From Methanolinea sp. (GTDB lineage Archaea > Halobacteriota > Methanomicrobia > Methanomicrobiales > Methanospirillaceae): a DNA stretch of 6,215 nucleotides. The number at the start of each line of letters is the position of its first letter. Position 1 is the first letter of the stretch. The translations under genes and the position numbers were made by a program. This document shows positions 1-5,020 of the stretch, piece by piece. The notes under the pieces are model-generated. The model saw only the letters and a list, made by a program, of their open reading frames with translations, did no database searches and was not told the origin of the DNA. The stretch is from positions 1 through 6,215 of the forward strand of contig DUGV01000126.1 of assembly GCA_013331225.1 (NCBI GenBank). The letters are read 5' to 3'.

Positions 1-1685
1 CGGTAATCGAGGCCTTCGCTCCACTTCCCCCCGCAGACAGCGAGGAGAAGCCCGGATCTCCCGGAACCAGGGAGAGAGAGGAACTCGCGTAGGGATTCTT
101 CTGCATCTTTTGCGTCCCTGGGCTCCACGAAGATTTTTTTCTTTTTCCTGCCTGCCGTTGTCAAATCCTTTGAGAATCCCTCCAGGATCTGGTACGATGG
201 GAAGTAGACGGCGAGGTTTCCGTCCAGGCGGGAGAATGCCTCGATGTATGCGCGTATCAGCTGGAGGTTCTTCTCGTTCTGCCGCATGGAGAAGGCGGTG
301 GTGATGTCGCTGGCACACACGACAAGGCGATTCTCTTTCGGGAAGGCATTCGGAAGGGAGAGAGTCCTTGCAGGGAGGTCGCCGAAGTAAAACCTGGCGT
401 ATGCCTCGACAGGGGAGAGCGTCCCGGAGATGAGCAGGCATGCGTGGTGGGAACGTGCGATCTCCTGGAGCGGAGGCCCCGGGTCTATGCTCCGAACCTC
501 AAGGGAGACGAGACCGTCCTCCTTTCTGAACAGGGTGAGCGAGGCAGGATCTTTCGAGGATGCGGCAATCTTTTGAAGGAACCGGGTGAGGCGCTCGAGC
601 GCAGTCTCCCGGAACTCCCCGGCCTTGATATTCTTCTCCCGCAACTTTCCCGATATCTCCTCCAGGTCGTCCACGATCCCTGCCATTGAATGGTAAAGCG
701 ATCCCTTCACTACCATCCTGTCAAAGATTGCCGGGTCGAACCAGTCCTCGGTCTCAAAGGAGTTCTGCAGTCCTTCCATGAACCCCGAGATGCGCGGGAT
801 CACCTGCTGGAGGGCCTCGACTCCCGCCTTCGCGCGGCGTAGCCCGGAGAGTTCGGTACCGGCAAGGGTGAGCGTGTCCTGGTCCAGATCCACGCTCTGG
901 GCGGCCGTGACCGCATCACCGCAGTTATGCGCTTCGTCGACGAGCAGTATGGCATCGGCCGGGTCGAGGGCGAGGCTTGCGTACAGGGCTTCCCTGATAT
1001 CCTCGTCAAAGAGGTGCCGGTAATTCAGCAGGATCACGTCAGCCTTCTGGGCTGCGAGTATCATCATCTCGTAGGGGCAGACACCTGAGGCCACTTCCGG
1101 CAGCTGGTGGGGCCATACTGTCTGGCTGGTGACTCTCTCGGCTTTTGTCTGGAGTGCAGGAGAGGGGACCATGCGCAGGCCGCCCTCCGACTGGAGAAAG
1201 ACGCGGCTCCCGATGAAGTGGGGGCAGAGCAGGGGCCTTTGGGGGTCCATCCGCCGTATCTGCTGCTGGATGTACGGGTCCCTGGAAGGCACGAGCGACC
1301 CTCTCTCGGCTCGCTGGCGCATCAGGGTGGTACTGAACCCCTTTACTCCCTCGCACCGGCGATACACATCCCCCTCTCCCGAGAGGGGGCACATCCCTCT
1401 CTTTCCAATGAGGTAGGCCACTTTAAGCCCCGGCTTCTTCTCCCTGATGAGCGAGAGCTCCCGGATGAACGTGTTCAGCTGGCTCACGGTTCGTACAGTG
1501 ACCAGGACGCGGCGCTTCTCCCTCCCCGCGAGGAGCGCTGCGAGGAGGCTCGACTTTCCGCTCCCGGTTGGGGCATCGATCAGCCCGATCGTCCCTTCCT
1601 GTGCGCACGAGAGGCCGAATTCAAGCATCTCCCGCTGGCATGGGCGATAATCCGCGTAGGGGAACCAGTCGTCGAGGCTGTCCAT
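1..1685 (-). CDS. XPD/Rad3-family ATP-dependent DNA helicase (C-terminus cut by window edge)
   Basis: This is a superfamily 2 DNA helicase of the XPD/Rad3/DinG group, which unwinds DNA 5'-3' in repair. The frame is open without a stop for 561 codons from ATG at 1685 to the left edge. Visible motifs: an RPCQ segment before Walker A (residues 14-17), Walker A DAPTGSGKSS near residues 36-45, motif Ia TVRTVSQLN, Walker B DEAH at 250-253, motif III SGTLSP at 420-425, a YFPSY segment, and motif V GGKWSEGLDY at 552-561, where the window ends. Cys99, Cys111, Cys154 and Cys203 (the last two in CPHF and CPYE) lie between Walker A and DEAH and fit the family's 4Fe-4S ligands. Motif VI lies outside. No in-frame start exists just upstream and the N-terminus suits the family, so ATG 1685 is chosen. 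It is divergent from purB. Whether it is a true XPD or a DinG-like paralogue is not settled. Confidence 0.93.
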   Translation of the reverse strand, partial: MDSLDDWFPYADYRPCQREMLEFGLSCAQEGTIGLIDAPTGSGKSSLLAALLAGREKRRVLVTVRTVSQLNTFIRELSLIREKKPGLKVAYLIGKRGMCPLSGEGDVYRRCEGVKGFSTTLMRQRAERGSLVPSRDPYIQQQIRRMDPQRPLLCPHFIGSRVFLQSEGGLRMVPSPALQTKAERVTSQTVWPHQLPEVASGVCPYEMMILAAQKADVILLNYRHLFDEDIREALYASLALDPADAILLVDEAHNCGDAVTAAQSVDLDQDTLTLAGTELSGLRRAKAGVEALQQVIPRISGFMEGLQNSFETEDWFDPAIFDRMVVKGSLYHSMAGIVDDLEEISGKLREKNIKAGEFRETALERLTRFLQKIAASSKDPASLTLFRKEDGLVSLEVRSIDPGPPLQEIARSHHACLLISGTLSPVEAYARFYFGDLPARTLSLPNAFPKENRLVVCASDITTAFSMRQNEKNLQLIRAYIEAFSRLDGNLAVYFPSYQILEGFSKDLTTAGRKKKKIFVEPRDAKDAEESLREFLSLPGSGRSGLLLAVCGGKWSEGLDY

Positions 1686-1746
1686 CGTACCATACCATTG
1701 GAGCCCTGACTCTTTTTTATTATCGGGAAACACCAACCCTTCTCCC
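1686..1746. promoter_or_regulatory. 61-bp divergent promoter region with one AT-rich box facing both ways
   Basis: The only AT-rich stretch between the divergent helicase and purB starts is TTTTTTATTAT at 1713-1723. It reads as a box A (TATA) candidate on both strands. Its centre is about 28 bp from the purB ATG at 1747 and about 33 bp from the helicase ATG at 1685. Archaeal transcription usually starts 22-27 bp from box A, so both mRNAs would have almost no leader. No Shine-Dalgarno sequence precedes either ATG, which agrees. The promoter roles are inferred. Confidence 0.55.
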
Positions 1747-3096
1747 ATGGCAATCCATCCCATCGAGTTCCGGTACGGGACCGCAGAGATGCGGGCAGTC
1801 TGGGGGGAGGAGTACCGGTTCTCATGCATCGTGCAGGCAGAGGTGGCCCTTGCAAGAGCATCGGCAGCACACCTGTTCATCCCCGCCGCGGCCGCCGAGG
1901 CTATCGCTTCGTGCGCCGGGAAGGCAACGCTTGCAAGGGCGAAGGAGATCGAGGAGGAGATCAGCCACGACATGATGGCGATCGTGAAGGCCATTGCAGA
2001 GCAGTGCGGCGAGGGAGGGGGCTATGTCCACTACGGGGCCACGTCGAACGATATCCTGGATACTGCAACCGGTCTTCAGATCAGGGCGGCTCTCGACATC
2101 CTTGAAGGGAACCTCCGCAGGCTTCTTGCCGCCCTCCTGAAGCGGGCCGATGAGACGAAGATGCTTGTCTGTGCGGGGAGGACGCATGGCCAGATCGGGG
2201 TGCCCACCACCTACGGTCTTCGGTTCGCCATCTGGGCGAGCGAAGTCGCCCGGCACATAGAGCGGCTTGGCCAGATGGCCCCGCGGGTGGAGGTCGGGCA
2301 GCTGACCGGCGCAGTGGGAACCCAGGCGGCACTCGGGGAGAGAGGAATGGAGATCCAGGCGACAATGATGGAGTATCTTGGGCTGACGGCGGTAGACGTC
2401 TCGAACCAGGTCGTCTCGAGGGACAGGTACGCGGAGTATTTCATGTTCCTGGCAAATGTCGCCACCACCCTCGACAAGATCGGCATCGGGATCCGGACAC
2501 TGCAGAGGACTGAGATCGGCGAGGTGGAGGAGGCGTTCGGGGCCCGACAGGTCGGGTCAAGCACCATGCCGCACAAGAGAAACCCCATCAAGAGCGAGCA
2601 GGTCTGCGGCCTCTCGCGGGTGGTCCGGTCGGCAGTGGAGCCTGCCCTGCAGAACAACACTCTCTGGGACGAGCGCGATCTCACCAACTCCTCGTGCGAG
2701 CGGGTCCTCTTCCCCGAGGCGACTATTCTCGCCGACCACATCCTTGCCCTGATGATCAGGGTGATCGAGGGGCTCACCATCAAGCCAGAACGGATTGCTC
2801 AGAACCTCTCGGTCCTCCAGGGGGTGAACATGGCCGAGGCAGTGATGATCGAGCTGACCCGGAGAGGCATGGACCGCCAGGAGGCGCACGAATCCATGCG
2901 CCTAGCCAGCATGCAGGCGCTCGAAAAGAAGGTCCCGCTTGCAAAAGTCCTCTCGTCAGACGAGAAAGTGATGCGTTTCCTCTCCCCTGATGAGGTCGGG
3001 GCACTCCTTGATCCCCTGCACTACATCGGCACGGCCCCTGCACAGGTGGAAAGGCTTATCCGGAAACTGGCACCGCTCTGCAGGGTATCCGTTTGA
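1747..3096 (+). CDS. purB: Adenylosuccinate lyase
   Basis: PurB of the fumarase/aspartase superfamily acts twice in purine synthesis: it cleaves SAICAR to AICAR and adenylosuccinate to AMP, releasing fumarate each time. It is a cytosolic homotetramer in known relatives. The 449 residues match the usual length. Visible motifs: an N-terminal RYGTAEM segment (residues 9-15), SHD with likely catalytic His74, HYGATSNDI (95-103), RTHGQ with likely catalytic His147 (145-149), and the family signature GSSTMPHKRNP (270-280) in the flexible catalytic loop carrying the serine base. The C-terminal helical domain ends in a normal TGA. The ATG at 1747 has no Shine-Dalgarno but sits about 28 bp after an AT-rich box, which suggests a leaderless transcript. 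It appears monocistronic, divergent from the helicase and convergent with FKBP. All key residues are present. Confidence 0.97.
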   Translation: MAIHPIEFRYGTAEMRAVWGEEYRFSCIVQAEVALARASAAHLFIPAAAAEAIASCAGKATLARAKEIEEEISHDMMAIVKAIAEQCGEGGGYVHYGATSNDILDTATGLQIRAALDILEGNLRRLLAALLKRADETKMLVCAGRTHGQIGVPTTYGLRFAIWASEVARHIERLGQMAPRVEVGQLTGAVGTQAALGERGMEIQATMMEYLGLTAVDVSNQVVSRDRYAEYFMFLANVATTLDKIGIGIRTLQRTEIGEVEEAFGARQVGSSTMPHKRNPIKSEQVCGLSRVVRSAVEPALQNNTLWDERDLTNSSCERVLFPEATILADHILALMIRVIEGLTIKPERIAQNLSVLQGVNMAEAVMIELTRRGMDRQEAHESMRLASMQALEKKVPLAKVLSSDEKVMRFLSPDEVGALLDPLHYIGTAPAQVERLIRKLAPLCRVSV

Positions 3097-3114
3097 TCGG
3101 ACCTTCAGGGACCC

Positions 3115-3122
3115 TTTCTTTT
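3115..3122 (+). terminator. T-rich tract after purB
   Basis: TTTCTTTT begins 18 nt after the purB stop. Archaeal RNA polymerase commonly terminates at T-rich tracts on the coding strand without a hairpin, so this is the likely purB terminator. Confidence 0.45.
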
Positions 3123-3132
3123 CACGCCATTT

Positions 3133-3156
3133 CCGGTCACCCGTATCGATGACCGG
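3133..3156. repeat. Perfect 7-bp inverted repeat CCGGTCA/TGACCGG
   Basis: The arms are CCGGTCA at 3133-3139 and TGACCGG at 3150-3156, separated by 10 nt. The palindrome lies between the purB T-tract and the A-run that opens the 52-bp repeat at 3159. It is not repeated in the other intergenic region, so it is probably not part of the repeat unit. It may be a hairpin in the purB 3' end; its role is unknown. Confidence 0.5.
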
Positions 3157-3158
3157 GG

Positions 3159-3210
3159 AAAAAACTACATGATTCTCTCCAAGACACACGCATTCGCATT
3201 CATGAAAATG
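3159..3210 (+). repeat. 52-bp dispersed repeat, copy A
   Basis: This block starts AAAAAACTACATGATTCT and ends CATTCATGAAAATG. It matches the reverse complement of 4931-4982 at 47 of 52 positions. On the FKBP (minus) strand it begins 107 nt after the FKBP stop and ends in six Ts. It runs into the hairpin at 3202-3228. It is intergenic and is not explained by any convincing gene. It could be a REP/MITE-like element or a 3'-UTR/terminator module. Confidence 0.85.
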
Positions 3211-3228
3211 CCGCACGCATTTTGGCAT
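3202..3228. repeat. Hairpin of the ATGAAAA...TTTTCAT type (imperfect)
   Basis: ATGAAAATGC at 3202-3211 pairs with GCATTTT at 3217-3223 and, after a two-base GG bulge, CAT at 3226-3228. The loop is 5 nt. It corresponds in position to the perfect hairpin at 4915-4939 next to copy B of the 52-bp repeat. The base pairs next to the loop differ between the two, but pairing is kept. Confidence 0.7.
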
Positions 3229-3253
3229 GAAAACCACATTCCACGGTTTTCAT
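3227..3253. repeat. Second hairpin, arms ATGAAAACC and GGTTTTCAT
   Basis: These are perfect 9-bp arms at 3227-3235 and 3245-3253 with a 9-nt spacer. The left arm overlaps the last two bases of the preceding hairpin, so the two units are chained. The segment ends in TTTTCATCA, as does the hairpin at 4851-4875 in the other intergenic region. Confidence 0.75.
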
Positions 3254-3296
3254 CAGGGGGGCATGTACCACGAAAGTCTCATGTGCGTTTCATTGG

Positions 3297-3308
3297 AAAA
3301 AAGGTGTG
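3297..3308 (-). terminator. T-tract terminator of the FKBP gene, CACACCTTTTTT
   Basis: Read on the minus strand, CACACC followed by six Ts begins 9 nt after the FKBP stop codon. The same 12-base motif follows the metallophosphoesterase gene at 4985-4996. Archaeal T-tract termination is established; its use here is inferred. Confidence 0.55.
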
Positions 3309-3317
3309 AGCGTTGAA

Positions 3318-4010
3318 TTATTCTTCCGGAGTTTCGGCCTCGGCCTTCTCGGGGCGCGCGAAGGTCTCGACAAGTGTGATCTCGTCGATTGTGGGGATAT
3401 GCTCGAATCCCTCGTGTATGACCCTGCTCCTCCAGAGGAGCCACCGGCGGTCGTAGGTGATGCCTGGAGGAAGGTGCAGGGTGAGGGCTCCTTCGTTGAG
3501 GCTCACGTCCATGTCCCGGCCCGCGTAGAGCTTGATGAGCCCTTTCATCTGCTCCACTGCACCCTCGACAATATCCTCGACCCGGAAAGAATAGGAGAGC
3601 GGTTTTCCGGCGAGGGGGTGGTTGAAGTCGATGAGGACACGGTTGCCAATAACATCGACCACCGTCCCCTCTCCCTTCTCTGGGACCTTGATGCTCATCC
3701 CCTTCTTTGGCTTGTCCTTGAAGGAGTTCTTGTTGAACGCCTCGACCTGGGTGGGCTCATGGGGTCCGAACGCCTTTTCGGGCGGGACGTCCACTTCACC
3801 TTCCTCTCCTATCTCCTTCCCATCGAGGGCCTCGTCGAGGCCGAGGATGACATGGTGGCTCCCGACACGGATGGTCACCGGGCCGTAAGATGCCTCGGGG
3901 TTGAAGATGCCCGCGTCCTTTGCGATATCCTCGTCAGTCGTGTCAAAGACCTTCCCGTCCACCCTGCCCGTGTAGCTGATCCTGATAAAATCTCCAACCT
4001 TTATTGCCAT
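3318..4010 (-). CDS. Long archaeal FKBP-type peptidyl-prolyl cis-trans isomerase (SlyD-like)
   Basis: This is a cytosolic folding helper that isomerises X-proline bonds and acts as a chaperone. The 230 residues match the long archaeal FKBP class (about 26 kDa). Domain order: the FKBP core begins KVGDFIRISYTGRVDGKVFD (4-23) with VILGLDEALDGKEIGE (54-69); the insert-in-flap chaperone domain covers about 83-130, ending in RVLIDFNHPLAGKPLSY (124-140), which returns to the core; a C-terminal domain typical of the long class covers about 150-220, with an acidic tail. No signal peptide or metal-binding His-rich tail is seen, unlike bacterial SlyD. The ATG at 4010 has a Shine-Dalgarno AGGTGA at 4015-4020, 4 nt away. 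It is convergent with purB and divergent from cyaB, and appears monocistronic. A long plus-strand frame lies opposite but resembles nothing. Confidence 0.95.
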   Translation of the reverse strand: MAIKVGDFIRISYTGRVDGKVFDTTDEDIAKDAGIFNPEASYGPVTIRVGSHHVILGLDEALDGKEIGEEGEVDVPPEKAFGPHEPTQVEAFNKNSFKDKPKKGMSIKVPEKGEGTVVDVIGNRVLIDFNHPLAGKPLSYSFRVEDIVEGAVEQMKGLIKLYAGRDMDVSLNEGALTLHLPPGITYDRRWLLWRSRVIHEGFEHIPTIDEITLVETFARPEKAEAETPEE

Positions 4011-4014
4011 TTCT

Positions 4015-4082
4015 TCACCTGGAATCTCCGGCTACCCGGGGAGAAAAATCCTGGCGCTTCCCGGGTAGAGGTTCTTTATACA
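4015..4082 (-). promoter_or_regulatory. FKBP promoter, leader and ribosome binding site
   Basis: On the minus strand a box A-like TGTATAAAG lies at 4082-4074. A start site about 25 bp downstream would fall near 4050, giving a leader of about 40 nt with AGGTGA at 4020-4015. A leader with a Shine-Dalgarno contrasts with the apparently leaderless helicase and purB. The 9-bp inverted repeat at 4032-4068 lies between box A and the ribosome binding site. Confidence 0.6.
4032..4068. repeat. Perfect inverted repeat CTACCCGGG/CCCGGGTAG in the FKBP promoter
   Basis: The 9-bp arms at 4032-4040 and 4060-4068 are exact reverse complements, with a 19-nt spacer. Each arm contains the self-complementary hexamer CCCGGG. 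The outer arm starts 5 bp from the FKBP box A and the element spans the expected transcription start. This is the typical place for an archaeal repressor operator, though a leader hairpin is also possible. No regulator is encoded nearby. Confidence 0.6.
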
Positions 4083-4233
4083 TTTGCGGGGACGGTCTTA
4101 AATAGTTAATCGATTGACGGCGGCACTCCCGGGAACACCCTCCTGTCGCCTGGTTTTTTTTCTTTTGCGGGTCACAATTCTGCTGCACCCGGAGAGGGAG
4201 CTGTCGCCGATCGCCCCGCGTTCCAAACCACAC

Positions 4234-4242
4234 GTATTATTG
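4234..4242 (+). promoter_or_regulatory. Candidate box A of cyaB
   Basis: GTATTATTG lies about 35 bp before the cyaB ATG at 4273. A start about 25 bp downstream would leave a leader of roughly 10 nt. GGGGAGA at 4264-4270 is only 2 nt from the ATG, too close for a classical Shine-Dalgarno. The assignment is tentative. Confidence 0.4.
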
Positions 4243-4272
4243 TCCTCATGGGGGAGATGGGAAGGGGAGAGC

Positions 4273-4815
4273 ATGCTTGAGATCGAGTTGAAGGTCAGGG
4301 TGGATGACCTCGCCGCGGTAAGGGAACGGCTCTGCGAGCAGCAGGCAGAGCTTGAGTCGAGGGTGATGGAGCGTGACCTGTACCTCAATGCTCCCCACAG
4401 GGACTTCGGGGTGACGGACGAGGCGCTCCGTATCAGGCAGGCGGGAGAGCGCTGGACGGTGACCTACAAGGGCAAAAAGGAGCCGGGGTTCCACCTCAAG
4501 GCAAGGGAGGAGCTCAACTGCAGGGTGGAATCAGGTGACGTGATGGCCCGCATCTTCATCTCGCTTGGGTTTACCCCGGTCGCCGAGGTGAGGAAGTGGA
4601 GGGAGTATTACCACTTCAAAGATGCAACCGTCTGCCTGGACCAGGTGGAGGGGCTCGGGGAGTTCGTGGAGATAGAACTGAACAATCCCGGGAATGTCGA
4701 GCGGCCTGCCGAATACGTCATGGCACTGGGAGAGGAGATAGGGGTCACGGGGAAGCCGATTCTCTCGTCATACCTGGAGATTCTCCTCGCAAAAGGCCAG
4801 GGGACAGAGGAGTAG
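4273..4815 (+). CDS. cyaB: CYTH-domain protein, CyaB type (class IV adenylate cyclase / triphosphatase family)
   Basis: This belongs to the triphosphate tunnel metalloenzymes, which bind a triphosphate group in an eight-stranded barrel with divalent metal. The 180 residues fit CyaB-like proteins. Tunnel residues are visible in order: the ExExK motif EIELK (3-7), D35 and Y37, ALRIR (51-55), YKGKK (65-69), the basic-acidic pair in KAREE (76-80), KWR (108-110), CLDQVEGLGEFVEIE (121-135) and SY (166-167). Family members make cAMP or hydrolyse thiamine triphosphate or inorganic triphosphate; the archaeal substrate cannot be read from sequence. The frame stays open back to an ATG at 4114, but ExExK belongs at the extreme N-terminus, so ATG 4273 is chosen. 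It is divergent from FKBP and convergent with the phosphoesterase. There is no signal peptide and no key residue is missing. Confidence 0.93.
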   Translation: MLEIELKVRVDDLAAVRERLCEQQAELESRVMERDLYLNAPHRDFGVTDEALRIRQAGERWTVTYKGKKEPGFHLKAREELNCRVESGDVMARIFISLGFTPVAEVRKWREYYHFKDATVCLDQVEGLGEFVEIELNNPGNVERPAEYVMALGEEIGVTGKPILSSYLEILLAKGQGTEE

Positions 4816-4841
4816 GAACGGACCCACCGCTCCTTGACAAC

Positions 4842-4847
4842 TTTTTT
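4842..4847 (+). terminator. T-tract after cyaB
   Basis: Six Ts begin 26 nt after the cyaB stop, a likely primary terminator. A second T-run at 4977-4983 lies further downstream, after the repeat. Confidence 0.45.
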
Positions 4848-4850
4848 CGA

Positions 4851-4875
4851 ATGAATATCACTTCGTGATTTTCAT
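4851..4875. repeat. Hairpin ATGAATATCAC/GTGATTTTCAT
   Basis: The 11-base arms at 4851-4861 and 4865-4875 pair at 10 of 11 positions around a TTC loop. The unit ends TTTTCATCA, like the hairpin at 3227-3253. It belongs to the same ATGAA...TTTTCAT palindrome class as the others in the window. Confidence 0.7.
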
Positions 4876-4887
4876 CAATTATGCTCG

Positions 4888-4900
4888 ACCGCCAGGCGGT
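4888..4900. repeat. Perfect palindrome ACCGCCAGGCGGT
   Basis: Two 6-bp arms surround a single central A. It is GC-rich and lies between the two AT-rich hairpins of this intergenic region. As a hairpin it would lack a loop, so a protein-binding site is more likely than an RNA structure. Its role is unknown. Confidence 0.5.
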
Positions 4901-4914
4901 AATAGGTGGGTACT

Positions 4915-4939
4915 ATGAAAATGGCTGTGCCATTTTCAT
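4915..4939. repeat. Perfect 11-bp hairpin next to repeat copy B
   Basis: ATGAAAATGGC at 4915-4925 and GCCATTTTCAT at 4929-4939 pair completely around a TGT loop. It overlaps the end of the 52-bp repeat (copy B) exactly as the hairpin at 3202-3228 overlaps copy A. Confidence 0.85.
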
Positions 4940-4982
4940 GAATGCATATGCGTGTGTTTCGGAAAGAATCATGTAGTTTTTT
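4931..4982 (-). repeat. 52-bp dispersed repeat, copy B (inverted relative to copy A)
   Basis: The reverse complement begins AAAAAACTACATGATTCT and ends CATTCATGAAAATG, matching 3159-3210 at 47 of 52 positions. On the plus strand it begins 115 nt after the cyaB stop and ends in the T-run at 4977-4983. In transcription sense it has the same orientation and nearly the same spacing to cyaB as copy A has to FKBP. Together the copies form inverted repeats around the FKBP-cyaB pair. Confidence 0.85.
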
Positions 4983-4996
4983 TAAAAAAAGGTGTG
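4977..4996. terminator. Bidirectional T/A tract between convergent cyaB and phosphoesterase genes
   Basis: Seven Ts then seven As (4977-4990) form a 14-bp palindrome that offers a T7 tract to transcripts from either side. On the minus strand, 4996-4985 reads CACACCTTTTTT, the same motif found after FKBP, here 24 nt after the phosphoesterase stop. Confidence 0.6.
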
Positions 4997-5020
4997 TGCA
5001 GTTCCCGCAGGCCGGGATGA

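Noticed and set aside
1107..1709. A 200-codon plus-strand frame opposite the helicase N-terminal region
   Set aside because: It is antisense to Walker A, the cysteine region and the DEAH-side coding sequence. It has no recognisable domain and no promoter or ribosome binding site.
2211..2783. A 190-codon minus-strand frame inside purB
   Set aside because: It overlaps conserved purB motifs on the other strand and has no recognisable product; a composition artefact.
3097..3317. A tRNA or other known structured RNA in the convergent intergenic regions
   Set aside because: The hairpins are simple two-arm palindromes. No cloverleaf, T-loop GTTCRA motif, box C/D pair or riboswitch core could be found here or at 4816-5020.
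3306..4109. A 267-codon plus-strand frame across the whole FKBP gene
   Set aside because: It is antisense to a clear FKBP with intact domains and a Shine-Dalgarno. Its product resembles no family and looks like the mirror of GC-rich codon use.
4114..4272. An N-terminal extension of 53 residues on the CYTH protein
   Set aside because: The conserved ExExK motif should open the protein. The extension is low-complexity, spans a T-rich tract and the likely box A, and has no family match.
3159..4982. A CRISPR array or insertion sequence as the source of the repeats
   Set aside because: There are only two copies, in opposite orientation and 1.7 kb apart, with no regular spacers, cas genes, transposase or visible target duplications.
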